Positions 16,296 to 27,403 are shown, counted from the first letter of the stretch. The stretch: 64,000 nucleotides of DNA from Kitasatospora aureofaciens (GCF_019192735.1 NZ_JAHTKP010000001.1:310001-374000), one strand, 5' to 3'. Notes: generated by a model not told the origin, from the letters alone. Translations and numbers: made by a program.

Positions 16296-16985
16296 TCATG
16301 CCAGCACCGCCGTGTCCGACGCGACCCGGCCGTCCCGCATCCGGACCGTGCGCGTCGCACAGTCCTCGGCAAGCTTCAGGTCGTGGGTGACGATCAGGAT
16401 CGTCTGGCCGTCCTCGTGCAGCTCCCGGAAGAGCTCCTTGACGTCCTCCCCGGAGGCCGAGTCCAGCGCACCGGTCGGCTCGTCGGCCAGCAGCAGCGTC
16501 GGCCGGTTCATCAACGCCCGGGCCACCGCGACACGTTGGCGCTCACCGCCGGACAGCCGCGCCGGGTGTGCCTTGGCGTGCCGGTCGATGCCGAGCGCCT
16601 CCAGCAGCTCCGCGGCCCGCCGCCGGGCCTCGCCGCGCGACACGCCGGCCAGTTCGCCGGCGAGCGCGACGTTGTCGGCCACGGTGAGGTCGTCCAGCAG
16701 GTTGAAGAACTGGAACACCATGCCGATCGTGCCCCGCCGGTAGCGGGCGGAGGCGGCCTCGTTCAGCAGGTCCACCCGGACCCCACCCACGGTGACCGTT
16801 CCCGCGGTCGGCCGGTCCAGCCCGGCCACCAGGTAGAGCAGGGTGGACTTCCCGCTGCCGGACGGGCCGAGCACGGCCACCGATTCCCCCGCCCGCACGC
16901 TCAGCGTGACGTCGTCCAGCGCTGCCCGCGCGCCCTCGTAGTGGCGGCTCACGCCGCTCAGTTCGATCACCGGTGTGGTGGTCAT
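16296..16985 (-). CDS. ABC transporter ATP-binding protein, MacB/LolD type
   Basis: A complete 229-aa ATPase. Walker A is GPSGSGKST, the Q-loop is GMVFQFFNLL, the signature is LSGGERQRVAVARAL, Walker B is LLLADEPTGALD and the switch His is in LIVTHDLKLAEDC. This subfamily works with FtsX-like permeases in mechanotransmission, usually exporting peptides or antibiotics or sensing cell wall stress. Its natural partner is the interrupted permease immediately downstream. The gene diverges from a two-component system that may control it. Confidence 0.88.
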   Translation of the reverse strand: MTTTPVIELSGVSRHYEGARAALDDVTLSVRAGESVAVLGPSGSGKSTLLYLVAGLDRPTAGTVTVGGVRVDLLNEAASARYRRGTIGMVFQFFNLLDDLTVADNVALAGELAGVSRGEARRRAAELLEALGIDRHAKAHPARLSGGERQRVAVARALMNRPTLLLADEPTGALDSASGEDVKELFRELHEDGQTILIVTHDLKLAEDCATRTVRMRDGRVASDTAVLA

Positions 16986-17193
16986 GCTCGTCCCGTCCCC
17001 TTGTGTTCCGTGGCTGACGGGGAAAACCGTACGAACGGGCCCGGCAGGCCCGCGTCCGCCGCCCGCGGCATGTTCGGTACCGCGTCGGAGGTACCGCGCG
17101 CGACGTCATCCTTCCGATGTAGTCGCCCGAGGTACGGCCGGACCGCCGGACGCCGGGCTGTCCAGCGCGGCTCCCGGCCGCCACAATGTCCCG

Positions 17194-18423
17194 GTGATCA
17201 AAGTCCTGACCCCGGACCGACTGCGCGCGGCGGTCCGCCCGAGTGCCGAACCGCCGCCCCGGCCGACCCGGCGCGGGTGGGTGTTCGACGCCGCGCTGGC
17301 GCTGCTCCTCGCCTTCACCGGCGCCCGCTACGTCACCACCGCCAACGGGTTCGGCGAGCCCGACTGGTCGGGGCTGATGCTGCTGGTCCCACTCGTGCCG
17401 CTGCCGCTGGCCCTGCGCCGCCGCTTCCCGCTGGCGGTGCTCTGGACCGTCCTACCGGCCGCACTGCTGGTCCGGCACCAGTCCCAGGACATCGCGTACA
17501 CCGCGGGCGTCGTCGTCATCATCGCCGCCTACAGCGCCGCCGCGTACGGGCGCCGCCCACGGCTCATGCTGCTCGGACTGCCCGCGGCCACCGCCGCGCT
17601 GGTGGTGCTCTTCAACGACGCCCAACTGCCCAGCTTCCCCAATGCGGTGATCGCGGCGCTGGTCCTGATACCGGTGTTCGCGGTCGCCTACGAGCTGCGG
17701 ATGTGGCGCCGCCGGGTGGCCGAGGGCCACGAGCGGCTGTCCGCCCTGGAGCGCGAGCAGCTGGCCGCGCTGCAGCGGGCGGTGGAGCACGAACGGGCCC
17801 GCATCGCCCGGGAGTTGCACGACGTGGTGACGCACAACGTGAGCATGATGACGATCCAGGCCGGGGCCGCCCGCAAGATCCTCGACACCGCGCCGGACAA
17901 GGCCCGCGAGGCGATGGCCGCCGTGGAGACTGGTGGCCGCGCCGCGATGACCGAACTCCGGCACGTGATGGGCCTGTTGACCATCGACTCGGAGACCGGC
18001 GACGACCCGGCCGCCACCGCCGACCTCAGCCCGCAACCCGGCCTCGGCCGGCTGGACGCGCTGGTCGAGGGCGTCCGGCACGCCGGGCTGACGGTCGGGC
18101 TGACCGTCACCGGCGAACGCCGCGCCGTCCCGCCCGGGATCGAACTCGCCGCCTACCGCGTGGTCCAGGAGGCGCTCACCAACACCGTCAAGCACGCGGG
18201 CGGCTCCGCCGCCGAGGTGGCCGTCGAGTACGCCCCCGACCACCTGCGCGTCGAGATCACCGACACCGGCGGCCGCCCCACCGGCGCCGCCGCCACCGGC
18301 AACGGCCGCGGCCTGATCGGCCTGCGCGAGCGCCTCGCCGTCTACGGCGGCACCTTGCACACCGGCCCCCGACCGCGCGGCGGCTACCGCGTCAAGGCCC
18401 TGATCCCCTTGGAGACTTCATGA
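17194..18423 (+). CDS. sensor histidine kinase, NarL-partner type (HisKA_3)
   Basis: A 409-aa membrane kinase. Four to five hydrophobic segments occupy residues 25-165. A coiled linker follows, then the phosphoacceptor site ERARIARELHDVVTHNVSMM, and an HATPase_c domain (LAAYRVVQEALTNTVKHAG, ITDTGGRP, GRGLIGLRERL). GTG 17194 is the best start because the residues before it do not resemble protein. The stop overlaps the ATG of the response regulator. In this family the pair often controls an adjacent ABC transporter, which fits the divergent ATPase gene. The signal is unknown. Confidence 0.87.
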   Translation: MIKVLTPDRLRAAVRPSAEPPPRPTRRGWVFDAALALLLAFTGARYVTTANGFGEPDWSGLMLLVPLVPLPLALRRRFPLAVLWTVLPAALLVRHQSQDIAYTAGVVVIIAAYSAAAYGRRPRLMLLGLPAATAALVVLFNDAQLPSFPNAVIAALVLIPVFAVAYELRMWRRRVAEGHERLSALEREQLAALQRAVEHERARIARELHDVVTHNVSMMTIQAGAARKILDTAPDKAREAMAAVETGGRAAMTELRHVMGLLTIDSETGDDPAATADLSPQPGLGRLDALVEGVRHAGLTVGLTVTGERRAVPPGIELAAYRVVQEALTNTVKHAGGSAAEVAVEYAPDHLRVEITDTGGRPTGAAATGNGRGLIGLRERLAVYGGTLHTGPRPRGGYRVKALIPLETS

Positions 18424-19112
18424 CCGCGACGACCGGACAGCCATTGCGCGTGGTGGTCGCCGACGACCAGGCGCTGGTGCGCACGGGGTTCCGGCTGATC
18501 CTGGAGTCGGAGGGGATCGAGGTGGTCGCCGAGGCCGAGGACGGCGAGCAGGCGATCGCCGCGGTCCGGCGGACCCGGCCGGACGTCGTGCTGATGGACA
18601 TCCGGATGCCCGGGCTGGACGGGCTGGAGGCCACCCGGCGGATCCTCTCCGACACCGTGGACGACCCGCCCCGGGTGATCATGCTGACCACCTTCGACCT
18701 CGACCAGTACGTCTACGCCGCGATGGCCGCCGGAGCCAGCGGCTTCCTGCTCAAGGACGTCACCCCGGAGCACCTGGCCGCCGCCGTCCGGCTGGTCCGC
18801 AGCGGCGACGCCCTGCTCGCCCCCGCCATCACCCGGCGGCTGGTCGAGCGCTTCGCCCGTCCGGACGCCTCCGCCGCCGCCCTGCACCGCGAGCTGGGCG
18901 CGCTCACGCCGCGCGAGCTGGAGGTCATGGGCCTGCTCGCGCGCGGCCTCAGCAACGCCGAACTCGCCGCCCGGCTCCAGCTGTCCGAGGCGACAGTGAA
19001 GACGCATGTGGCCCGGATCCTCGGCAAGTTGGGGCTGCGGGACCGGGCGCAGGTGGTGGTGGCCGCGTACGAGACCGGGCTGGTCAGCGTCGGCTCGGGG
19101 CCGGCGGCCTGA
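18420..19112 (+). CDS. response regulator, NarL/LuxR type
   Basis: A 230-aa regulator with a receiver domain (VVVADDQALVRTG, phosphoacceptor Asp in VLMDIRMPG, TTFDLDQYVYAAMAAGASGFLLKD) and a C-terminal LuxR-type helix-turn-helix (LTPRELEVMGLLARGLSNAELA, SEATVKTHVARILGKLGL). Its ATG overlaps the kinase stop, so the two are coupled. Possible targets are the divergent ABC genes. A strong hairpin follows its stop. Confidence 0.92.
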   Translation: MTATTGQPLRVVVADDQALVRTGFRLILESEGIEVVAEAEDGEQAIAAVRRTRPDVVLMDIRMPGLDGLEATRRILSDTVDDPPRVIMLTTFDLDQYVYAAMAAGASGFLLKDVTPEHLAAAVRLVRSGDALLAPAITRRLVERFARPDASAAALHRELGALTPRELEVMGLLARGLSNAELAARLQLSEATVKTHVARILGKLGLRDRAQVVVAAYETGLVSVGSGPAA

Positions 19113-19124
19113 CCCCGGGCGCAT

Positions 19125-19160
19125 GCATGGGCCCGGGGACGCAACACCCCCGGGCCCATG

Positions 19161-19161
<1 letters not shown>
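19125..19161. terminator. 14-bp hairpin between convergent genes
   Basis: GCATGGGCCCGGGG (19125-19138) pairs with CCCCGGGCCCATGC (19148-19161) across a 9-base loop. It lies between the response regulator and katG, which converge, and is probably a bidirectional terminator. Confidence 0.75.
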
Positions 19162-21467
<2,306 letters not shown>

Positions 21468-21495
21468 CTACAAGGCGGATCACGGTGTCGTCTGT

Positions 21496-21521
21496 TACCT
21501 GGTGCTGCTACCTAGTGCTGC
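21496..21521. repeat. 13-bp direct repeat in the katG leader
   Basis: TACCTGGTGCTGC and TACCTAGTGCTGC lie back to back, 41 bases upstream of katG. More CTGCTG triplets follow. The function is unknown. Confidence 0.6.
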
Positions 21522-21604
21522 TGACTGCTCTGCTGCTACCCAGGCTATCGCCGGAGCCGATCCTACGATGGACGGAATCCAAGTCAAGAAAGACACCAAC
21601 CCCA

Positions 21605-21638
21605 TATCCGATCGGAAACCGGATAGCCGTGATATCCG
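21605..21638. promoter_or_regulatory. TATCCG/CGGATA repeats between katG and fur
   Basis: TATCCG at 21605, CGGATA at 21620 and TATCCG at 21633 make two overlapping inverted repeats in the shared promoter region, 47 bases before the fur start. They are a candidate operator for the Fur-family protein. Confidence 0.5.
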
Positions 21639-21684
21639 TTGATAAACTCCGGGTTTCCCCATGGACCTGAATAGGTGAACCGAC

Positions 21685-22098
21685 ATGAGCGACCTCCTGG
21701 AACGACTGCGCGGGCGCGGCTGGCGCCTCACCTCCCAGCGGCGTGTCGTGGCGGAGGTCCTCGACGGCGACCATGTCCATCTCACCGCCGACGAGGTGCA
21801 CGCCCGGGCCGCGCAGCGGCTCCCGGAGATCTCCCGGGCCACCGTCTACAACACCCTGGGCGAGCTGGTCACGCTCGGCGAGGTCACCGAGGTCTCCACC
21901 GACGGCCGCGCCAAGCGCTACGACCCCAACGCCCACCACCCGCACCAGCACCTGGTCTGCACCGGCTGCGGCACCATCCGCGACGTCCACCCGGCCGGCG
22001 ACCCGCTGGCCGACCTGCCGGCGGAGCAGCGGTTCGGCTTCACCGTCTCCGGCGCCGAGGTCACCTACCGGGGCCTCTGCCCGGCCTGCGCCGCATAG
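21685..22098 (+). CDS. Fur family regulator, probably controlling katG
   Basis: A 137-aa Fur-type repressor. The N-terminal winged helix is RLTSQRRVVAEVL through ISRATVYNTLGELV. The C-terminal dimer domain has a His-rich metal site (HHPHQHLVC) and two CxxC zinc motifs, CTGC and CPAC. Proteins of this kind (FurA, CatR, PerR) sense peroxide through iron oxidation and repress catalase genes. In many streptomycetes furA lies upstream of its catalase on the same strand; here the two diverge. I cannot tell FurA from PerR by sequence alone. Confidence 0.87.
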   Translation: MSDLLERLRGRGWRLTSQRRVVAEVLDGDHVHLTADEVHARAAQRLPEISRATVYNTLGELVTLGEVTEVSTDGRAKRYDPNAHHPHQHLVCTGCGTIRDVHPAGDPLADLPAEQRFGFTVSGAEVTYRGLCPACAA

Positions 22099-22387
22099 TC
22101 CTGGGCCTCCCCGGGTCTCCAGCGGATCGGGAGGGCCTTGAGACCGTCCTGGGCCTTGAGACCGTTCTGGAAGTTGGCGTCCTGGTAGCCGATCACCTGG
22201 TTCGCCCAGTCGAGCAGCAGCTGCCCGGGTCCTGCCGTACCGCCCACCCCGCGGCGGCCCGCGGCCCCGGGCCAGGCCTGCGTCAACCTGGGTCCGGCAG
22301 AACCACCCCTGGGAGTGGGAATCGGCGGGGCCGTCGGGTGGTTGGGCCATGGCGAGCAGGCGTCTACTCTCGCGAAGGGGTCATCCC
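22099..22387. other. intergenic region with an 18-bp tandem duplication
   Basis: GGGCCTTGAGACCGTCCT (22133) and GGGCCTTGAGACCGTTCT (22151) are adjacent. On the minus strand the frame through them reads like protein (DWANQVIGYQDANFQNG) but begins only at a TTG and runs into the fur gene. It may be a gene remnant. The last 30 bases carry the promoter and ribosome site of the next gene. Confidence 0.4.
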
Positions 22388-23047
22388 ATGAAGATCGGCA
22401 TCATCGGCGCGGGCAACATCGGCGGCAACCTGACCAGGCGGCTCACCGCCCTCGGCCACGAGGTCGCGGTCGCCAACTCGCGCGGCCCGCAGACGCTGAG
22501 CGCGCTCGTCGAGGAAACCGGCGCGACGGCGGTGGCGGCCGCCGAGGCCGCGCGGGGCGCGGAGGTCGTGGTGGTCACGGTGCCGCTGAAGGCCGTGCCG
22601 GACCTGCCGAACGGCCTGCTGGACGGCGCGGCCGAGGGCGTGGCTGTGATCGACACCGGCAACTACTACCCGCAGCAGCGCGACGGCCGGATCGCCCCGA
22701 TCGAGGACGGCCTCACCGAGAGCCGCTGGACGGAGCAGCAGCTCGGCCACCCGGTGGTGAAGGCGTTCAACGGCACCTACGCCCAGGACATCCTCGACCG
22801 TCCCCGCCCCCAGGGCGACCCGGAGCGCATCGCCGTCCCGGTGGCGGGCGACGACGATGCGGCCAAGCGCGTGGTGCGGGCGCTGATCGACGATCTGGGC
22901 TTCGACACGGTCGACGCCGGTGGCCTCGACGACTCCTGGCGCCAGCAGCCCGGCACCCCGGTCTACGGCCTGCGCGCGGGCGTCGAGGGCGTCACCCGGG
23001 CCCTGGCCGAGGCCTCCCCGGAGCGCCCGGCGGATCACCGGGCGTAG
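22388..23047 (+). CDS. NAD(P)-binding oxidoreductase, F420-reductase-like
   Basis: A 219-aa protein with an N-terminal Rossmann nucleotide-binding motif, KIGIIGAGNIGGNLTRRL, and a conserved core that reads AVANSRGP, VVVVTVPLKAV and VIDTGNYYPQQRDG. It matches the family of F420-dependent NADP reductase homologues, many of which act on small metabolites without F420. The substrate is unknown. ATG 22388 follows GAAGGGG. It converges on galK and appears to be a single-gene unit. Confidence 0.78.
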   Translation: MKIGIIGAGNIGGNLTRRLTALGHEVAVANSRGPQTLSALVEETGATAVAAAEAARGAEVVVVTVPLKAVPDLPNGLLDGAAEGVAVIDTGNYYPQQRDGRIAPIEDGLTESRWTEQQLGHPVVKAFNGTYAQDILDRPRPQGDPERIAVPVAGDDDAAKRVVRALIDDLGFDTVDAGGLDDSWRQQPGTPVYGLRAGVEGVTRALAEASPERPADHRA

Positions 23048-23092
23048 CAGGGTGGTGCCCGATGGCTCGGGAGGGCCACCGGGCAGCGGCGG

Positions 23093-24223
23093 TCAGGCGA
23101 TACGGCGTGCGCCCTCGGCCGGGACGGCGGTGAGGGTGCGCGGGGTGGCGTAGCCCGCTTCGCGGAAGGCGGTGGCGACCTCGGCGGCGACGGACTCGGC
23201 GGCCGTCGCGTTCACCAGCGCGATGACCGAGCCGCCGAAGCCGCCGCCCGTAATCCTCGCGCCGTGGGCGCCGGCTGCCACCGCCGTGCTGACCGCCAGG
23301 TCGGTCTCGGGGCAGGACACCCGGTAGTCGTCGCGGAGGGAGGCGTGGCCGGCGGTGAGGATCGGGCCGAGGGCGGCGAGGTCGCCGGCGTCCAGGTGGG
23401 TCACGGCCTCGGCCACCCGCTCGTTCTCGGTGACCACGTGCCGCACCAGCGGCCGCAGCTCGTCAGGCAGCTGCGCCAGCGCGGACGGCAGGTCGGCGGG
23501 CCCGAGGTCGCGCAGGGCGGGCAGGCCGAGCAGCCCGGCGGCCCGCTCGCAGCCGGCCCGCAGGGCGGCGTACGCGCCGTCGCCGAGGTCGTGCTTGACC
23601 CGGGTGTCCAGGACGAGCAGCGCGAGGCCCGCGCCCGCCAGGTCCACCGGCACCTGGCGCATCGCCAGGTCCCGGCTGTCCAGGTGCAGGGCCGCTCCCG
23701 CCCGGCAGCACATGGATGCCATCTGGTCCATGATCCCGCACGGCACGCCGACGAAGGCGTTCTCCGCCCGCTGCGCGATCAGCGCCAGCTCGGGCGCCGA
23801 AAGGCCCAGCCCGTACAGGTCGTTGTACGCGAGGGCGACCGCGCACTCCAGCGCGGCCGAGGACGACAGCCCGGCGCCCGTGGGCACGTCGCTGTCCAGG
23901 GACAGCTCCGCGCCGCCGACCTCGTGCCCGGCCTCGCACAGCGCCCACACCACCGCCGCCGGGTACCCGGCCCAGCCGGTGACCCCGCCCGGGGCGAGGT
24001 CCGCGACGGCCACCTCCACGACGGCCCCGTCCCCGCGCGTGGAGTGCAGCCGAAGCAGCCCGTCGTCGCGCCGCCGGGCCTGGGCGCGGACGGTCTGCGG
24101 CAGCGCGATCGGCAGCACGAAGCCCAGGTTGTAGTCGGTGTGTTCACCGATCAGGTTGACCCGCCCGGGGGCCGCCCACTCCCCCTCCGGGGCACGGCCG
24201 TGGATCTGGGCGAAGGTGTTCAT
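23093..24223 (-). CDS. galK: galactokinase
   Basis: A 376-aa GHMP kinase that phosphorylates galactose at C1. It has the galactokinase signature GRVNLIGEHTDYNLGFVLPIAL at the N-terminus, the GHMP ATP motif PTGAGLSSSAALECAVA, the catalytic Asp region in GIMDQMASMC, and ARITGGGFGGSVIALV near the C-terminus. Length is normal. The ATG overlaps the galT stop (ATGA), so galT and galK form one operon of the Leloir pathway. No galE lies in this window. Confidence 0.96.
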   Translation of the reverse strand: MNTFAQIHGRAPEGEWAAPGRVNLIGEHTDYNLGFVLPIALPQTVRAQARRRDDGLLRLHSTRGDGAVVEVAVADLAPGGVTGWAGYPAAVVWALCEAGHEVGGAELSLDSDVPTGAGLSSSAALECAVALAYNDLYGLGLSAPELALIAQRAENAFVGVPCGIMDQMASMCCRAGAALHLDSRDLAMRQVPVDLAGAGLALLVLDTRVKHDLGDGAYAALRAGCERAAGLLGLPALRDLGPADLPSALAQLPDELRPLVRHVVTENERVAEAVTHLDAGDLAALGPILTAGHASLRDDYRVSCPETDLAVSTAVAAGAHGARITGGGFGGSVIALVNATAAESVAAEVATAFREAGYATPRTLTAVPAEGARRIA

Positions 24224-25329
24224 CGGGCAACCTCCCGCAGCCGGCGGGCCGCGTCCTCGGGGGTGACGTCGTTGACGAAGGCGTCCATGCCGGATTCCAC
24301 CCCGGCCAGGTACTTGAGCTTGTCGGCGGTGCGCCGGATCGTGAACAGCTCCAGGTGCAGGGCGAGTTCGTCGCGCTGCCCGGCCGGGGCCTGGTGCCAG
24401 GCGGAGATGTACGGGGTGCGCCCGCCGCCGAAGAGGCGGTCGAAGCGGCGCAGCACGTCGAGGTAGAGCCGGGGGAACTCGGCGCGCTGGGCCGCGTCGA
24501 GGGCGGTGAGGTCGGGCACGCGGCGGTGCGGGTAGAGGTGCACCTCGTAGGGCCAGCGGGCGGCGAACGGGACGAAGGCCGTCCAGTGCTCGCCGGCCAC
24601 CACCACCCTGTCCCCGTCCGCCCGTTCGGCCGCGACGAGGTCGTCGAAGAGGTTGCGGCCGGTGGCGGCGCGGTGCTCGGTGGCCTGCGCGATCATGCGC
24701 GCGGTGCGCGGGGTGGTGAACGGGAAGGCGTAGATCTGGCCGTGCGGGTGGGCGAGGGTGACGCCGATCTCGGCTCCGCGGTTCTCGAAGCAGTAGACCT
24801 GCCGGACGCCGGGGAGGGCGGAGAGGGCGGCGGTGCGGTCGGTCCAGGCATCGAGGACGAGCCGGGCCCGGGGCTCGTCGAGGTCGGCGAAGGAGGCGTC
24901 GTGGTCGGCGGTGAAGCAGACCACCTCGCAGCGTCCGGCTCCGGGTCCGGCCGTCCGGAGTCCGTCATCGGAAGCGTCACCGGGAACGCCGGCGGGCGCG
25001 CCGGCCAGGGACGGGAACCGGTTCTCGAAGACGGCCACCTGGTAGTCGTCGGCGGGGATCTCGCTGAGCCGCCCGTCCCGGGACGGGCAGAGCGGGCACT
25101 CCTCGGCGGGCGGCTGGTAGGTGCGGGCCTGCCGGTGGGCGGCGACGGTGACCCAGTCGCCGGTGGCCGGGTCCAGCCGGCACTGGGAGGCGGGGGCCTG
25201 CGGGTCGAGCGGGCGCCGGTCGACGGCGTTCCGGGGGACGGCGGCGCCGCTGTCGTAGTAGATGAGCTCCCGGCCGTCCGCGAGCGTGGTCACGGTCCTG
25301 GCGGTGGGCTCGGTGACGGTCCCGGCCAT
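24220..25329 (-). CDS. galT: galactose-1-phosphate uridylyltransferase
   Basis: A 369-aa enzyme exchanging UDP between glucose-1-phosphate and galactose-1-phosphate. The HIT-like active site is visible in GVTLAHPHGQIYAFPF, with the uridylylated His in HPH, and zinc ligands are in CPLCPSRDGR and further on. ATG 25329 follows AGAAAGAGG and gives the expected length. It is cotranscribed with galK and diverges from a DeoR regulator. The shared upstream DNA holds a phased TGTTGG-type repeat. Confidence 0.95.
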   Translation of the reverse strand: MAGTVTEPTARTVTTLADGRELIYYDSGAAVPRNAVDRRPLDPQAPASQCRLDPATGDWVTVAAHRQARTYQPPAEECPLCPSRDGRLSEIPADDYQVAVFENRFPSLAGAPAGVPGDASDDGLRTAGPGAGRCEVVCFTADHDASFADLDEPRARLVLDAWTDRTAALSALPGVRQVYCFENRGAEIGVTLAHPHGQIYAFPFTTPRTARMIAQATEHRAATGRNLFDDLVAAERADGDRVVVAGEHWTAFVPFAARWPYEVHLYPHRRVPDLTALDAAQRAEFPRLYLDVLRRFDRLFGGGRTPYISAWHQAPAGQRDELALHLELFTIRRTADKLKYLAGVESGMDAFVNDVTPEDAARRLREVAR

Positions 25330-25400
25330 GGCCTCTTTCTCTCTTCTCGGTCCGACGATGATCCGAAGATGATTCCGACGACGGTGATCCGACGGGTGAT

Positions 25401-25436
25401 CCGACATGAACCAACAAACTCGAACACTATCCAACA
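25401..25436. promoter_or_regulatory. four hexamers at 10-bp spacing, DeoR-type operator
   Basis: CCGACA (25401), CCAACA (25411), CGAACA (25421) and CCAACA (25431) recur at exact 10-bp steps. The reverse complement is a TGTTGG series, close to the TGTT-rich repeats bound by DeoR-family regulators. It lies between galT and the deoR-type gene. Confidence 0.6.
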
Positions 25437-25523
25437 GACCCGACTGTCCGGAAGCGCCCCGCGCCTGCCATGATGGCGGTGACCGCGGCCGCCCGGGCCG
25501 CGCCGACCCGAGGAGGCCGTCCG

Positions 25524-26342
25524 ATGGCCGACAGCGCCCAACCGCTCGCCGGGCAGCGGCGCGTGCTGATCCTGGAGCAGGTCCGCGCGCGGGGCGGGGT
25601 CCGGGTGACCGAACTGGTCCGCGACCTCGGCGTCTCCGACATGACCGTCCGACGCGACCTCGACGCCCTCGCCCGCCGCGGGCTGGTGCAGAAGGTGCAC
25701 GGCGGGGCGGTGCGGATCGAGGCCCCGGCGAGCGGTGAGCCCGGGTTCGAGACCAAGGCGCACTGGGAGCTGCCCGCCAAGGAGGCGATCGCCCGGGCCG
25801 CCGCCGCCCTGGTGCCGCCCGGCTCGGCGGTCGGCCTCGCAGCCGGCACGACGACCTTCGCGGTGGCCCGGCACCTGCGGGCCGTCGAGGGCCTGACCGT
25901 GGTCACCAACTCGCTGCGGATCGCCGACCTGCTGGAACAGCCCGACGAGGACGGCACGCCCGCCACCGCGACGGTGATCCGCACCGGCGGCGTCCGCACG
26001 CCCTCGGACGCCCTGGTCGGTCCGGTGGCCGACCAGGCGATCCGCTCGCTGCACGTCAACGTGCTGATCATGGGCTGCCACGGCCTGTCCGCGGAGACCG
26101 GGCTGACCACCCCGAACCTCGCCGAGGCGGAGACCAACCGGGCCTTCCTGCAGGCCGCCCGCCGCGTGGTGGTCGTGGCCGACCACACCAAGTGGAACGC
26201 CGTCGGCCTGGCCTCCTTCGCCACCCTGGAGCAGCTCGACGTGCTGGTGACCGACGACGCCCTGCCCGCCGAGGACCGGGCCGCCGCCGCCCGGCTGGTC
26301 GGCGAGCTGATCGTCGCACCGTCCGGGGAAGCCACCCCCTAG
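25524..26342 (+). CDS. DeoR/GlpR family repressor, probable galactose regulator
   Basis: A 272-aa regulator. The N-terminal HTH reads RRVLILEQVRARGGVRVTELVRDLGVSDMTVRRDLDALARRGL and VQKVHGGA follows. The C-terminal DeoRC sugar-phosphate domain shows GLAAGTTTFAVARHL, VVTNSLRIADLL and a conserved MGCHGLSAETGLTTPN. ATG 25524 has GGAGG in front. Divergent placement from galTK and the repeats between them suggest it represses galTK until a galactose phosphate binds. Its stop shares the bases CTAG with the stop of the convergent lacI-type gene. Confidence 0.9.
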   Translation: MADSAQPLAGQRRVLILEQVRARGGVRVTELVRDLGVSDMTVRRDLDALARRGLVQKVHGGAVRIEAPASGEPGFETKAHWELPAKEAIARAAAALVPPGSAVGLAAGTTTFAVARHLRAVEGLTVVTNSLRIADLLEQPDEDGTPATATVIRTGGVRTPSDALVGPVADQAIRSLHVNVLIMGCHGLSAETGLTTPNLAEAETNRAFLQAARRVVVVADHTKWNAVGLASFATLEQLDVLVTDDALPAEDRAAAARLVGELIVAPSGEATP

Positions 26343-27403
26343 GAACTGGTCCTCACCACCAGCTCCGTCGGCAGCTCCAGACCCGCCGCCGGCACCCCCT
26401 CCCCCCGTACCTGCCCCAGCAGCCGCTCGACCAGCGCGACGGCGATCGCACGCAGCGGCAGCCGGACGGAGGTCAGCGCGGGGTGCAGGTGGCGGCAGAG
26501 CGGGGTGTCGTGGAAGCCGGTCACTGCCACGTCCCGCCCGACCGCCAGCCCCTCGGCGCGGACGGCCTCGTAGACGTCCAGCGCCAGCAGGTCGCCGGCC
26601 GCCGCGAAGGCCGTCGGCCGGTCCGGGCCGGCCAGCAGCTGCCGGACGGCGGCGACGTCCGGCCGTACCGCGGTCACCGCCGTCAGCCCGAGCCGCCGCG
26701 CCTCGGCGAGGAAGCCGGCCCGGCGGTCCGCCATCCACGGCAGGTCCTCCGCGCCGCCGACGTAGCCGATCCGCCGGTGGCCGCGCTCGGCGAGGTGCCG
26801 GACCACGGCGGCCATCGCCGGGCCGTTGGCGATGTCCACCCACTGCTGCGGCTCCCCCGGCCCGATCCGCCCGAAGGTGGTGAACGGGACGCCGGCCCGG
26901 GCGACATGCCCGATCCGGGGGTCGTCGCGCAGCACGTCCGCCAACACCAGCCCGTCGACCTGGCGGGCCGCCACGAGTTCGTCGATGGCCGCCAGCGGGT
27001 CCGCCGTGCCGGGCGCGGGCCGGAACAGCAGCACCCGCTGGCCCCGCGCCCCGGCCGCGTCGACCAGCGCCTCCAGGAAGCCGGCCATCAGCGGGTTGGG
27101 GTCGAACGGGTCGTCCACCGGCGCGAGGTAGCCGATCGTGCGCCGGGCGCCGCTGCGCAGCGACCGGGCCGACTGGTCGGGCTGGTAGCCGAGTTCGCGG
27201 ATCGCCGCGGTGACCCGTTCCAGGGTGTCGGGGCGGACCCGCTGCGGGGCGTTCAGCGCGTTGGAGACGGTCTGCCGGGACACCCCGGCCGCGCGGGCCA
27301 CCTCCTCGATGGTGGTGGCGCCGCGGCGTGGTCGGCGTGTTCCCTCGGGTGTGAGGCGTGTTCCCTCGGGTGTCTCGGGTGTGAGGCGTGTTCCCTCGGG
27401 CAT
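26339..27403 (-). CDS. LacI family transcriptional regulator
   Basis: A 354-aa LacI-type repressor. The HTH is TIEEVARAAGVSRQTVSNALN, the hinge is RSLRSGARRTIGYL, and a periplasmic-binding-like sugar domain follows (LPWMADRRAGFLAEA, AVTGFHDTPLCRHLHPALTSVRLP). Before the HTH there is a tail of about 28 residues made of PEGTR repeats, encoded by tandem DNA repeats. A GTG or ATG closer to the HTH would remove it. The gene follows the alpha-galactosidase gene by 30 bases and probably represses the importer operon through the TTTGAACGTTCAAA palindrome at 32438. Confidence 0.9.
   Translation of the reverse strand: MPEGTRLTPETPEGTRLTPEGTRRPRRGATTIEEVARAAGVSRQTVSNALNAPQRVRPDTLERVTAAIRELGYQPDQSARSLRSGARRTIGYLAPVDDPFDPNPLMAGFLEALVDAAGARGQRVLLFRPAPGTADPLAAIDELVAARQVDGLVLADVLRDDPRIGHVARAGVPFTTFGRIGPGEPQQWVDIANGPAMAAVVRHLAERGHRRIGYVGGAEDLPWMADRRAGFLAEARRLGLTAVTAVRPDVAAVRQLLAGPDRPTAFAAAGDLLALDVYEAVRAEGLAVGRDVAVTGFHDTPLCRHLHPALTSVRLPLRAIAVALVERLLGQVRGEGVPAAGLELPTELVVRTSS
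27335..27403 (-). repeat. tandem repeats at the lacI 5' end
   Basis: GGCGTGTTCCCTCGGG occurs three times in about 70 bases, with GTGTGA and GTGTCTC spacers. Translated, it gives three PEGTR copies before the HTH. Confidence 0.85.

Noticed and set aside
22065..22286. Minus-strand frame of 73 codons overlapping fur
   Set aside because: It begins only at TTG without a ribosome site and ends inside fur; kept only as a possible remnant.
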